A stretch of 64,000 nt of DNA from Rhizobium sophoriradicis (lineage in GTDB: Bacteria; Pseudomonadota; Alphaproteobacteria; Rhizobiales; Rhizobiaceae), in NCBI RefSeq assembly GCF_003939025.1, contig NZ_RQIH01000004.1, positions 310,001 through 374,000 on the forward strand. The letters run 5' to 3'. Positions 51,344-58,782 of this stretch are shown here, piece after piece. Under the pieces are notes generated by a model. The model saw only the letters and a program-made list of their open reading frames with translations, searched no databases and was not told the DNA's origin. Made by a program: the position numbers and the translations under genes. Every line of letters begins with the position of its first letter. Within the stretch, counting starts at the first letter, position 1.

Positions 51344-51553
51344 AGGTTCCCCCCAAAGGATACAGGCGATGCTGGCTCTGACTGGCCGCACTCTCCTCAC
51401 TCCTCACGAGATTGTCAACTCAACTTGAGGGTTGTTTCACCTTCGCACAGGGGGCTTTCTTCGAGCTGTCACATCGGCGTGAGCAACCGCTTTGTGATTT
51501 GCCGCATTTGCAAGGGTGAGCAAGGATTTGGGCGACCCTTTGGAGGTAGCCCG

Positions 51554-52258
51554 ATGTCCATCTCTTCCAACCGTCGGCGCCTCGCCACGTTCCTTGCCGT
51601 CGCGGCCGTTTTGCTCGGTGCGGATGTAGCCGCCGCTGCCGAAGAGGCGGTCGTGATCCCGCCGCCTGCTATCGACGAAGCCCCCGGCTCGGGCACGCAG
51701 ACCGCCATTTTCGCCGGCGGCTGCTTCTGGGGCGTCCAGGGCGTCTTCCAGCATGTGAAGGGTGTCGAAAGCGCCGTCTCCGGTTATGCCGGCGGCACGG
51801 CCAAAACGGCGCAGTACGAAATCGTCAGCACCGGCTCGACAGGCCATGCCGAAGCCGTCGAGGTGAAGTTCGATCCGAAACAGGTCAGCTACGGCAGGTT
51901 GCTGCAGATTTTCTTCTCCGTGGCGCATAACCCGACGCAGCTGAACTTCCAGGGACCGGACCGGGGCACCCAATATCGCTCGGCGCTGTTCGTCCTCGAT
52001 CCGCAGCAGCGCAAGGTCGCCGAGCGTTATATCGATCAGCTCGACAAGGCGCATGTCTTCCCGCGGCCGATCGTCACCAAAGTGTCTGAAACCACCGGCT
52101 TCTATCCTGCCGAAGCCTATCATCAGGATTTCCTGACGCTCAACCCGACCTATCCCTATATCGTCTATAACGACCTGCCGAAAATCGAGAACCTGAAGTC
52201 GCTGTTTCCCGCCGACTACCGCAGCCAGCCGGTCCTCGTCGGCAAGACCAGGGGCTGA
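51554..52258 (+). CDS. msrA: Exported peptide-methionine (S)-S-oxide reductase
   Basis: A 234-residue MsrA with an N-terminal signal peptide (LATFLAVAAVLLGADVAAAAE), so it acts in the periplasm. The catalytic Cys is in GGCFWGVQGVFQ, and other family motifs are GYAGG, GSTGHAEAVEV, HNPTQLNFQGPDRGTQYRSALF and EAYHQDFL. It reduces methionine-S-sulfoxide in oxidised envelope proteins. TGGAGG sets the ATG 51554. It is divergent from the macroglobulin gene and convergent with an L,D-transpeptidase gene. Confidence 0.95.
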   Translation: MSISSNRRRLATFLAVAAVLLGADVAAAAEEAVVIPPPAIDEAPGSGTQTAIFAGGCFWGVQGVFQHVKGVESAVSGYAGGTAKTAQYEIVSTGSTGHAEAVEVKFDPKQVSYGRLLQIFFSVAHNPTQLNFQGPDRGTQYRSALFVLDPQQRKVAERYIDQLDKAHVFPRPIVTKVSETTGFYPAEAYHQDFLTLNPTYPYIVYNDLPKIENLKSLFPADYRSQPVLVGKTRG

Positions 52259-52266
52259 TTGACCCG

Positions 52267-52806
52267 TCAGGGCATGATGTCGATGGGTGTACGGTCGGGG
52301 ACGCGAGCCCAGATATCGCGCATTTCCGCATTGGTGACGGCAATACAGCCATCGGTCCAATCCCAAAGGCGATGGGCTTCGCCAAGCAGGCCCCAGCCAT
52401 TGGGCAGCCCGTGAATCATGATGTTGCCGCCGGGCGGAAAGCCGTTCACATTCGCCGCGCGCTGCTCTTCCGGCTTCGGATAGGAAATATGCAGGCTCAG
52501 ATGCGCCATCGATTTCGGATTGCGCCAATCTATTTCGTAGCGCCCTTCAGGCGTCTTCTCGTCGCCTTCGCGTTGTTTGGGGCCTGCATCGGCAGCACTG
52601 CCCAGAGAAATTTGATAGGTCGCGATGGGAGCGTCGCCTTTAAGGAGAACCATGCGGCGTTCGGATTTATAAACGCGAATAAGATCGGCGCGCTGGTCCA
52701 CCGGTGCGTCCGGAGGCGGCGAGCCTGAGCCGATGCTGGCCATCACCTTGGTATAGGCGAAAAGGCCAACGGCCACGATCGCCAGCACGACAACCTTGTT
52801 TCTCAA
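52267..52806 (-). CDS. YkuD-type L,D-transpeptidase
   Basis: A 179-residue membrane-anchored or exported protein. A hydrophobic N-terminus (VVVLAIVAVGLFAYTKV) precedes the YkuD catalytic domain with IRVYKSERRMVLL, HGLPNG and the active-site WTDGCIAVTN (Ser/Thr-x-Gly-Cys). It crosslinks peptidoglycan or attaches proteins to it. The start is uncertain: TTG 52806 has GAGG seven bases upstream, while the TTG at 52818 also fits the frame. No ATG precedes the domain. Convergent with msrA. Confidence 0.88.
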   Translation of the reverse strand: MRNKVVVLAIVAVGLFAYTKVMASIGSGSPPPDAPVDQRADLIRVYKSERRMVLLKGDAPIATYQISLGSAADAGPKQREGDEKTPEGRYEIDWRNPKSMAHLSLHISYPKPEEQRAANVNGFPPGGNIMIHGLPNGWGLLGEAHRLWDWTDGCIAVTNAEMRDIWARVPDRTPIDIMP

Positions 52807-52971
52807 GCCGATCCTCAATCATCGAGCCAATGAATAATCATATCGTGTCATCGCGCCCTCAACTAGAGGTGCGCGCCCAAGATCGGCAATTGTTTTTTGC
52901 CTTGCCGGCGGCCTGTTAAGAATTCATCAACGTTAACAATATGTTAAATCAGGAAAATCGCGTTTCACTGC

Positions 52972-52996
52972 GGAACATATCTGCAAGTTCCTCGTT
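52972..52996 (+). promoter_or_regulatory. EcfG (RpoE2)-type general stress promoter
   Basis: GGAAC (52972-52976), a 16-bp spacer and CGTT (52993-52996) match the EcfG consensus exactly. It lies 80 bp upstream of a response-regulator gene, the only gene in this direction. The rest of the 258-bp gap shows no gene. Confidence 0.75.
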
Positions 52997-53076
52997 TCGA
53001 CAATGAGCTTCGGGCAGGCACAGCGGCCGGAGCGGATCCTTCTTTCGAAGTATGTGCGTAACAAGGGGGCGGTATC

Positions 53077-53517
53077 ATGGCCACCAATGTCGTGCGGCGC
53101 TGGCAGCGAGATGATCTCATGAACCAGCGCGTCTTGATCGTCGAAGATGAATTCCTCATCGCACTCGATCTCGGCGCGACGGTGGAAGGCATGGGCATGC
53201 AGGTCGCCGGCTTGGCGAATGATCGCGAACAGGCGCTGCGGCTGGCGCCGTCGGCCGATATCGCCTTCGTCGACGTCAATCTTGCCGATGGCCCGACAGG
53301 TCCCGAGCTCGGCAGGCGGCTGGCGGAAGAGCATGGCATCGCCGTCGTGTTCATGACCGGCAATCCCGAGACCGTCGCCGACGGCGTCAAGGGCGCGGTC
53401 GGGGTCGTCCAGAAGCCGGTCATGCCTTCGGTTGTCGAACAGCTGGTGAAATATCTTGCCGCGCGCCGCGCCGGAATGTTCGCCGTCGTGCCGGCGCAGA
53501 TGACGGTTTTTGGCTGA
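53077..53517 (+). CDS. Single-domain response regulator receiver protein
   Basis: A 146-residue CheY-like receiver without an output domain. Acidic residues are in RVLIVEDEF, the phosphoacceptor Asp in IAFVDVNLADG, the Thr in VFMTGNPE and the Lys in VVQKPVMP. AAGGGGGCGG precedes ATG 53077, though ATG 53119 (just before the receiver) is possible. It follows an EcfG-type promoter, so it may be a phosphate sink or partner in the general stress response. Its stop abuts the convergent TetR stop. Confidence 0.9.
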   Translation: MATNVVRRWQRDDLMNQRVLIVEDEFLIALDLGATVEGMGMQVAGLANDREQALRLAPSADIAFVDVNLADGPTGPELGRRLAEEHGIAVVFMTGNPETVADGVKGAVGVVQKPVMPSVVEQLVKYLAARRAGMFAVVPAQMTVFG

Positions 53518-54222
53518 TCAGCCGGATACGGCTGCCAGTTGCGGCTGAGCGCCGGACTTGTTCGCCGCCGGTCGGCCATAGGCCCTGAGAAAAGTACGAA
53601 CGGCATTGCGGGCCGCCTTTTCCAGCTCCGCGTCGGTTGGTGTTCCCCCGAAAAGCGTCAACATCTGCAGGTCGGCATTGCCGAGCGCGACGAACTGCCG
53701 GGCGGCGACGTCGAAATCGTCGATGACGAGCGCTCCTTTTTGCGCCAGCCGCGCGAGAAGCGCGGAAAGCGCGGTGGTCAGCTTGCCGGGCCCCTGCTGG
53801 CGCCAGCTTTCGAAGAGATGCGGGTATCGCTCTCCCTCCGTCTGCACCAGCTTGCGCAGGAATTTTCCGTCCTGATTGCAGATGCAATTCTTGTTGAGGC
53901 GCACGACGAAGGCGGTCAGGTCGTCCTCCAGATTATCGGCGTCATCAGGGAAGGCCGACAAGACGGAGAAGAGCATGGCATTGGCGCGGTTCATCACGTC
54001 CTCGACGACGGCGACGAACAGCGTTTCCTTCTCGCGGTAATGATTGTAGATCGTCTGGCGGGAGACACAGGCGACGGCGGCGATCTCGTCGATGCTGGCT
54101 GCGGCGAAACCCTGTCGGCAGAAAACGTCGGCTGCGGCATCGAGGATTGACATGCGCTTGGCACATTGCCCGCGCTGGCTATGCCCCGTCATCCGGACTG
54201 CCGGTGTCATGCGATCTTTCAT
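53518..54222 (-). CDS. TetR-family transcriptional regulator
   Basis: A 234-residue TetR repressor. The N-terminal HTH (ILDAAADVFCRQGFAAASIDEIAAVACVSRQTIYNHYREKETLFVAVV) is followed by an AefR/TetR_C-type ligand domain. It is divergent from a Bcr/CflA efflux gene, which is the likely target. Palindromes in the 207-bp gap are candidate operators. The start may be ATG 54222, ATG 54210 or an upstream TTG; no clear ribosome-binding site decides. Confidence 0.88.
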   Translation of the reverse strand: MKDRMTPAVRMTGHSQRGQCAKRMSILDAAADVFCRQGFAAASIDEIAAVACVSRQTIYNHYREKETLFVAVVEDVMNRANAMLFSVLSAFPDDADNLEDDLTAFVVRLNKNCICNQDGKFLRKLVQTEGERYPHLFESWRQQGPGKLTTALSALLARLAQKGALVIDDFDVAARQFVALGNADLQMLTLFGGTPTDAELEKAARNAVRTFLRAYGRPAANKSGAQPQLAAVSG

Positions 54223-54234
54223 GAGAGCGAAGAT

Positions 54235-54299
54235 AAGACGTCTTGACGTTTTAGACAATGGCGTCTAGTTTTACATCAGTGTCCAAATTTATTGACACT
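54235..54299. promoter_or_regulatory. Palindromes in the tetR / efflux divergent promoter
   Basis: Three inverted repeats in a row: AAGACGTCTT (54235-54244), TAGAC-N6-GTCTA (54252-54267) and AGTGTC-N10-GACACT (54278-54299). The second and third have the size of TetR-family sites. They probably control both genes. Confidence 0.5.
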
Positions 54300-54429
54300 C
54301 CTGCTTCCCAGCTGAAGATGTGAGCTCCCAACTTCGTCTTCGCGCGAACAATTATCATTGAACCCTAAGAGCACTGCGGCGAAACGACGATCCGGCGTCT
54401 TTGCTGCGCTTTTATGAAAGATCACCATT

Positions 54430-55629
54430 ATGACGGCTTCCTTCTTCCGCATTGCCCTCATTCTCGGCCTTTTATCGGCCATCGGCCCCTTTGCCATCGA
54501 CATGTATCTGCCTGCGCTGCCTTCGATCGGCCAGGATCTTCATGCCGACAATAACGTCACCCAGCTGACCCTTCTCGCCTTCTTCATCTCCTTTGCGCTC
54601 TCCCAGCTCGTCTACGGTCCGATCTCGGACATGTGGGGCCGCAAGCTGCCGCTCTATCTCGGCATCGGCCTTTTCGCGCTCGCCTCGATCGGCTGTGCGC
54701 TTGCGACGGATATCGAGACGCTGATCGCCTTCCGTTTCATCCAGGGCATCGGCGGTGCGGCCGGCATGGTCATTCCGCGCGCCATCGTCCGCGACATGCA
54801 TACCGGCGTTCAGGCGGCGCGCCTGATGTCGCTGCTCATGCTGGTCTTCTCGATCTCGCCGATCCTGGCGCCGCTGACCGGCAGCGCCGTCATCGAGTTT
54901 TACGGCTGGCGCGGCGTGTTCTGGGCCGTGACAATGGCGGCCTTGATCGGCCTCGTCCTGCTCTCCACCCAGCTTGACGAGACCCGCCCGGCCACTGAGC
55001 GCAGCGGCAGCGGTCTCGGGAGCGCCATGGCCGCCTACCGGCTGCTGCTTTCCGACCGCAATTTCCTGACGCTGACCTTCATCGGCGGCCTCGGCATTTC
55101 GAGCTTCCTCGTCTATCTCGCCAACTCGCCCTTCGTGCTGATCCAGCATTACGGGCTGACGCCGACGCAATACAGCTTCGCCTTCTCGATCAACGCTGTG
55201 TCCTTCTTCGCGGTATCGCAGGCGACGGGCTGGCTCGGCGAGCGTTTCGGCCTGGTGCGCGTCATGCGGCTTGCCGTCAGCGCTTTCGCGCTGGCCATGA
55301 TCGTCATGGCCATAGTGATGGCCTCAGGCTTCAACCAGCTGCCGGTTATGGCGACCTTCCTGTTCATCGGCTACGGCTTCCTCGGCCTCGTCATCCCGAC
55401 GAGCGCGGTGCTTGCCCTTGAGGATCACGGCGCAATCGCCGGCACCGCCTCGTCGCTGATGGGCACGCTGCATTTCGTCATCGCCGCCGTCGCCATGGTG
55501 ATCTCGAGCCTGTTCTTCGACGGCACCGCCGTTCCGATGGCCGCCGGCATCGCCGTCTGCGCCTTCTTGGCCTTCGTGCTAACCCAGGCAACGATCGGCC
55601 GCCGTGCCGCCGTCGCCGCTGCCGAATAG
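54430..55629 (+). CDS. Bcr/CflA-type multidrug efflux transporter
   Basis: A 399-residue major facilitator protein with 12 hydrophobic segments. Motif A is in LSQLVYGPISDMWGRKLPLYLGIGLF, motif C-like in LVFSISPILAPLTGSAVIEFYGWRGVFW, and the N-terminal IDMYLPALPSIGQDL is typical of the Bcr/CflA drug:H+ antiporter family. Inner-membrane exporter, probably repressed by the adjacent TetR. The substrate is unknown. A hairpin follows 12 bp after the stop. Confidence 0.93.
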   Translation: MTASFFRIALILGLLSAIGPFAIDMYLPALPSIGQDLHADNNVTQLTLLAFFISFALSQLVYGPISDMWGRKLPLYLGIGLFALASIGCALATDIETLIAFRFIQGIGGAAGMVIPRAIVRDMHTGVQAARLMSLLMLVFSISPILAPLTGSAVIEFYGWRGVFWAVTMAALIGLVLLSTQLDETRPATERSGSGLGSAMAAYRLLLSDRNFLTLTFIGGLGISSFLVYLANSPFVLIQHYGLTPTQYSFAFSINAVSFFAVSQATGWLGERFGLVRVMRLAVSAFALAMIVMAIVMASGFNQLPVMATFLFIGYGFLGLVIPTSAVLALEDHGAIAGTASSLMGTLHFVIAAVAMVISSLFFDGTAVPMAAGIAVCAFLAFVLTQATIGRRAAVAAAE

Positions 55630-55640
55630 TCAAAGACCAG

Positions 55641-55664
55641 CCGCACCCGATCACCCGGGTGCGG
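55641..55664 (+). terminator. Hairpin after the efflux gene
   Basis: CCGCACCCG-N6-CGGGTGCGG forms a 9-bp GC-rich stem 11 bp after the stop. There is no long T-run, so it may be a weak intrinsic terminator. Confidence 0.55.
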
Positions 55665-55717
55665 CCACTAATCTGGGTTGTGGCATCGGAGAAAATACCT
55701 CGCTTAATTGAATATTG

Positions 55718-55882
55718 GCGGCCGGCGCTATCTACGTGCGCTGGATCAAGGATGAGTGCGGCAGCATGATCGCGCCGATGTTCTTCCTGGCTGCCTGCCT
55801 TGCGGCCGGCGCCCTGCTGGTCTTCTTCGTGACGCGTCAGCTGTCGAGCCGGGAAGCTGCGGCGGCACCGAGCCGGATTTGA
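55718..55882 (+). pseudogene. C-terminal remnant of a membrane transporter
   Basis: Fifty-four codons followed by a stop encode a plausible terminal helix region of a major-facilitator-type transporter (YVRWIKDECGSMIAPMFFLAACLAAGALLVFFVTRQL followed by a short hydrophilic tail). An in-frame stop lies 6 bp upstream and there is no start or promoter. It is probably the leftover of a deleted gene. Confidence 0.4.
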
Positions 55883-55891
55883 GGCGCCTCT

Positions 55892-56929
55892 TCAGGACGT
55901 CAGCGTGAAGGCGTCGCTTTCGCCGGGAACCAGCTCCATCGGCCAGATCCTGTTGCGGGCGCCCTGCGGATAGTGCTCGGCATAGGCCGGCATGGTGGCG
56001 AGCAGGGTTTCGCCGAGCTGGGCGCCGAGATCGCGCAGCGACATGCGGAAGGAGGTCAGCGTCGGCTGCAGGAAATGCGTGCGCGACTCCTCGCGGAAGC
56101 CGACGACGGCGAGGTCGCGGCCGGGCAGGATGCCGGCCTCGGCCAGCCTGCGGTAAAGTCCGATCGCCATCAGCTCGTGGATCAGGATGATCGCCGTCGG
56201 CCGGTCTTCGATCATCAGCAGTTCGTGGCCGGCCTGATAGCCGCCCTGTTCGCTCGACTTGACCCGGATGACCAGCGCCGGGTCGAAGGCAAGGCCGTGG
56301 CGCTGCAGCGCCTGGCGGTAGCTGTCGAGGAAGATGTAGCCGAGATTGATGTCGGAGGAGGGGGCCGCCACCGCAATCCGCCGATGGCCCTTGGCGACGA
56401 GCCGGTCGACGCCGCGTGCCGCCACGCCTTCGAAATCGAGGTCCATCCAGGTATAGCTGCCGCCGGACGCGCTCCGGCCGAGCGCCACGAAGGGGATGCG
56501 GGCCTTTTCCAGAAGCTCGATGCGCCGGTCGGTGCGCCGTGTCGCCGAGATGATCAGCGCATCGACGAGGCGTCGCGCCACCATGCGCTTCAGATATTCG
56601 TGCGGATCCTCGTCGTCGGGGCAGGGCAGCATGACCAGATCGAGCTTGTGGCGGGAAAAGACGCTCTGCAGCCCGTCGGTGACGCCGAGGAAGAAGTCGT
56701 CGCTGTTTTCGACCGTCTCGCGGCTGACCTCGAGCATCAGCCCGATGACATTGGTCATGCCCTGGCGCAGGCTGCGGCCCGACTGGTTGGCGACGTAGCC
56801 AAGCTCTTCGGCGGCGGCGAGCACCCGCCGGCGCGTTTCCTCATTGACGTCGGGCTTGCCGTTCAGCGCGCGGGACACGGTTCCGATCGAAATGTCGAGA
56901 TGCTCGGCGAGCTGGCGAATTCCCTTCAT
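55892..56929 (-). CDS. LacI-family transcriptional regulator
   Basis: A 345-residue LacI/GalR regulator. HTH (IRQLAEHLDISIGTVSRALNGKPDVNEETRRRVLAAAEELGYVANQSGRSLRQG) and a ligand domain (NVIGLMLEVSRE, DALIISATRRTDRRIELLEKARIPFVALGRS, WMDLDFEGVAARGVDRLVAKGHRRIAVAAPSSDINLGYIF, AVVGFREESRTHFLQPTLTSFRM). It probably senses a sugar. The transporter remnant next to it on the other strand could be what is left of its former target. A second LacI gene lies 34 bp upstream on the same strand. Confidence 0.9.
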   Translation of the reverse strand: MKGIRQLAEHLDISIGTVSRALNGKPDVNEETRRRVLAAAEELGYVANQSGRSLRQGMTNVIGLMLEVSRETVENSDDFFLGVTDGLQSVFSRHKLDLVMLPCPDDEDPHEYLKRMVARRLVDALIISATRRTDRRIELLEKARIPFVALGRSASGGSYTWMDLDFEGVAARGVDRLVAKGHRRIAVAAPSSDINLGYIFLDSYRQALQRHGLAFDPALVIRVKSSEQGGYQAGHELLMIEDRPTAIILIHELMAIGLYRRLAEAGILPGRDLAVVGFREESRTHFLQPTLTSFRMSLRDLGAQLGETLLATMPAYAEHYPQGARNRIWPMELVPGESDAFTLTS

Positions 56930-56963
56930 CTCTGGCGATCTTCCTCCCTTGCAGCGCCGCGCG

Positions 56964-58058
56964 TCATCGCCCTTCTTGCCACAGGACGGCGTCTGCGAAA
57001 AGCCGTGGGGGAAGAGGTTGCGGTCTGAAGCTCTGGCGGATGACGAGTTCGGGAATGACGCGTTCGTAAGCCGGCGGCGAATCCGGGTTTTCCAGCCGCC
57101 GTTCCAACAGCGCGACGGCGCGTTGCGCCATGATCAGCGGGTCCTGGCGGAAGGTGGTCAGCTGATAGCTCAGCCAGGCGGATTCCGGCACGTCGTCGAA
57201 GCCGATGACGGCGACATCCTCGGGGATGCGCAGCTGCGCTTCCCGGCGCAGGACATCCATCAGCCCGAAGGCGATCTGGTCATTGGCGCAGAAGACGGCG
57301 TCGGGCTTTGTTTTTTCCGCAAGCAGCGCGCGCCCGGCGGTGACACCGCCGTCATAATCGGAATCGCCGCCGCGGGCGAGGGTGACGGGTGCACCAAGCG
57401 TCTCCGCCGCCGAAAGGAAGGCGCTTTCGCGTTCGACGATCGCAGGCGTTCCCGTATTGGAGCCGATGACCGCCAGCCGCCGCCGGCCGCTGTCGTAAAA
57501 CGCCGTCGCCGCCTTGCGTGAGGCTTCGGAGTTGCCGGCGCGCACGTGGTCGGCGCCGGGCTCCGACCGGCCGATGACGACGAGCGGCTGGCCGTTTCGC
57601 TGTGCGAGATCGAGGAAGCTTGCCGGCGGCGAACCGGAGAGAATGATGATGGCCTCGGCGCGGTGACCGATCAGCATCTTCTGGGCTGCGAGCAGTTCCT
57701 CTTCCGTCTGACCGGTGTTGATGAGGATCGGAATGCTGCCGCGCCGAATCAGCGATTTGGCAAGGGCTGCGGCGAGATGTGCGCGAAAGCCGACTTCCGG
57801 CCGGGTCGCGACGATGCCGACGAGGCGGCTCTGATTGGCGAGCACGCCGCGCGCGAGATCATTGACGTGGTAGCCGAGTTCGTCAGCCGCCCGCAGCACC
57901 TTTTCGCGCGTGGTCGGGGCGACGCTTGCGCCCGGCGTGAAGGTGCGCGAGACCGCCGAGCGTGAGACGCCCGCCAATTGCGCCACCTGCTCGGCGCTGA
58001 CGAAGCGCATGCGTTCTTTTTTCGGCGCTTTGCCGGCATTCACGGGACCATCGTTCAT
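56964..58058 (-). CDS. LacI-family transcriptional regulator
   Basis: A 364-residue LacI-type regulator with a basic N-terminal extension (NAGKAPKKERMRFVS) before the HTH (AEQVAQLAGVSRSAVSRTFTPGASVAPTTREKVLRAADELGYHVNDLARGVLANQSRLVG). The effector domain shows IPILINTGQTEEELLAAQKMLIGHRAEAIIILSGSPP, AVIGSNTGTPAIVERESAFLSAAE and VAVIGFDDVPESAWLSYQLTTFRQD. This reading is close to GntR-like LacI members of rhizobia. Upstream is a RIME repeat; no target gene is adjacent apart from the other LacI gene. Confidence 0.9.
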   Translation of the reverse strand: MNDGPVNAGKAPKKERMRFVSAEQVAQLAGVSRSAVSRTFTPGASVAPTTREKVLRAADELGYHVNDLARGVLANQSRLVGIVATRPEVGFRAHLAAALAKSLIRRGSIPILINTGQTEEELLAAQKMLIGHRAEAIIILSGSPPASFLDLAQRNGQPLVVIGRSEPGADHVRAGNSEASRKAATAFYDSGRRRLAVIGSNTGTPAIVERESAFLSAAETLGAPVTLARGGDSDYDGGVTAGRALLAEKTKPDAVFCANDQIAFGLMDVLRREAQLRIPEDVAVIGFDDVPESAWLSYQLTTFRQDPLIMAQRAVALLERRLENPDSPPAYERVIPELVIRQSFRPQPLPPRLFADAVLWQEGR

Positions 58059-58169
58059 CGGCCCTCAGCTATTGCGCGTCTCTGACAGGCAGATGACAGA
58101 CGGCGGTGCGGCGGGCGGAATTTTTGCTGAGAAAAACCGAGGCTGCAGGATTTTGGGAGATGGCGGCTC

Positions 58170-58308
58170 GCCCCTCATCCGCCTGCCGGCACCTTCTCCC
58201 CGCTCGCGGGGCGAAGGGGTCAAGCTGCGAGCTTTCCGTTCCCCACAGACCTCTCACAGGGCACGTCCCCTCGCCCCGCTTTACGGGGAGAGGGTTAGGG
58301 TGAGGGGC
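58170..58308. repeat. RIME-type palindromic intergenic repeat, copy B
   Basis: GCCCCTCATCCGCCTGCCGG...CTTCTCCCCGC at the left and GGGGAGAGGGTTAGGGTGAGGGGC at the right, related to copies A and C. It fills the middle of the 305-bp gap between a LacI gene and a glycine-zipper gene. Confidence 0.7.
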
Positions 58309-58363
58309 AAATCGCAGTAAAGCGGCGATACATCGGATCAAAACCGCTGCAAAAACTTCAGGT

Positions 58364-58678
58364 CTACTCGCAGACCCGTACGGTTTCAGTATGATAGCCG
58401 CCGTCATAGCGGTTGCGGACGTCACGGTCCTCATACCAGCATCTCGAAGCCGGCTCGACATAACGAGGACCATCGACATAGCGCGGGCCTTCATCAACGT
58501 AACGCGGGCCGCCATTGGCGATTGCGCCGCCAATCAGGCCGCCGACGACACCTGCGGCTACGCCGCCGGCGATGATGCGGCCGGTATCGTCGTGATGACG
58601 GTCACGCGCGGCAGCGGGCTGAATGGCGGATCCAACAAGGGCCGTCGCGATCAACAGGCTGCTAATAATTCTCTTCAT
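58364..58678 (-). CDS. Exported glycine-zipper protein
   Basis: A 104-residue secreted or outer-membrane-associated protein. A signal peptide (ISSLLIATALVGSAIQPAAARD) is followed by a charged RHHDDTGR segment, a glycine zipper (IIAGGVAAGVVGGLIGGAIANGG), three PRYVD-type repeats and a C-terminal region with two cysteines (SRCWYEDRDVRN, TVRVCE). GAGGAGAATGTC precedes ATG 58678. Small proteins of this kind are common in rhizobia; the function is unknown, though the glycine zipper suggests membrane insertion or oligomerisation. Confidence 0.8.
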   Translation of the reverse strand: MKRIISSLLIATALVGSAIQPAAARDRHHDDTGRIIAGGVAAGVVGGLIGGAIANGGPRYVDEGPRYVDGPRYVEPASRCWYEDRDVRNRYDGGYHTETVRVCE

Positions 58679-58782
58679 GACATTCTCCTCAGTGGCACTC
58701 GCCCTCCGGATAAAAGAGAAATGCGGCATCAAATCGTTGGTTCGTTCAAACTTTGCGACAGGCGTTAATGCATCATCCCATA

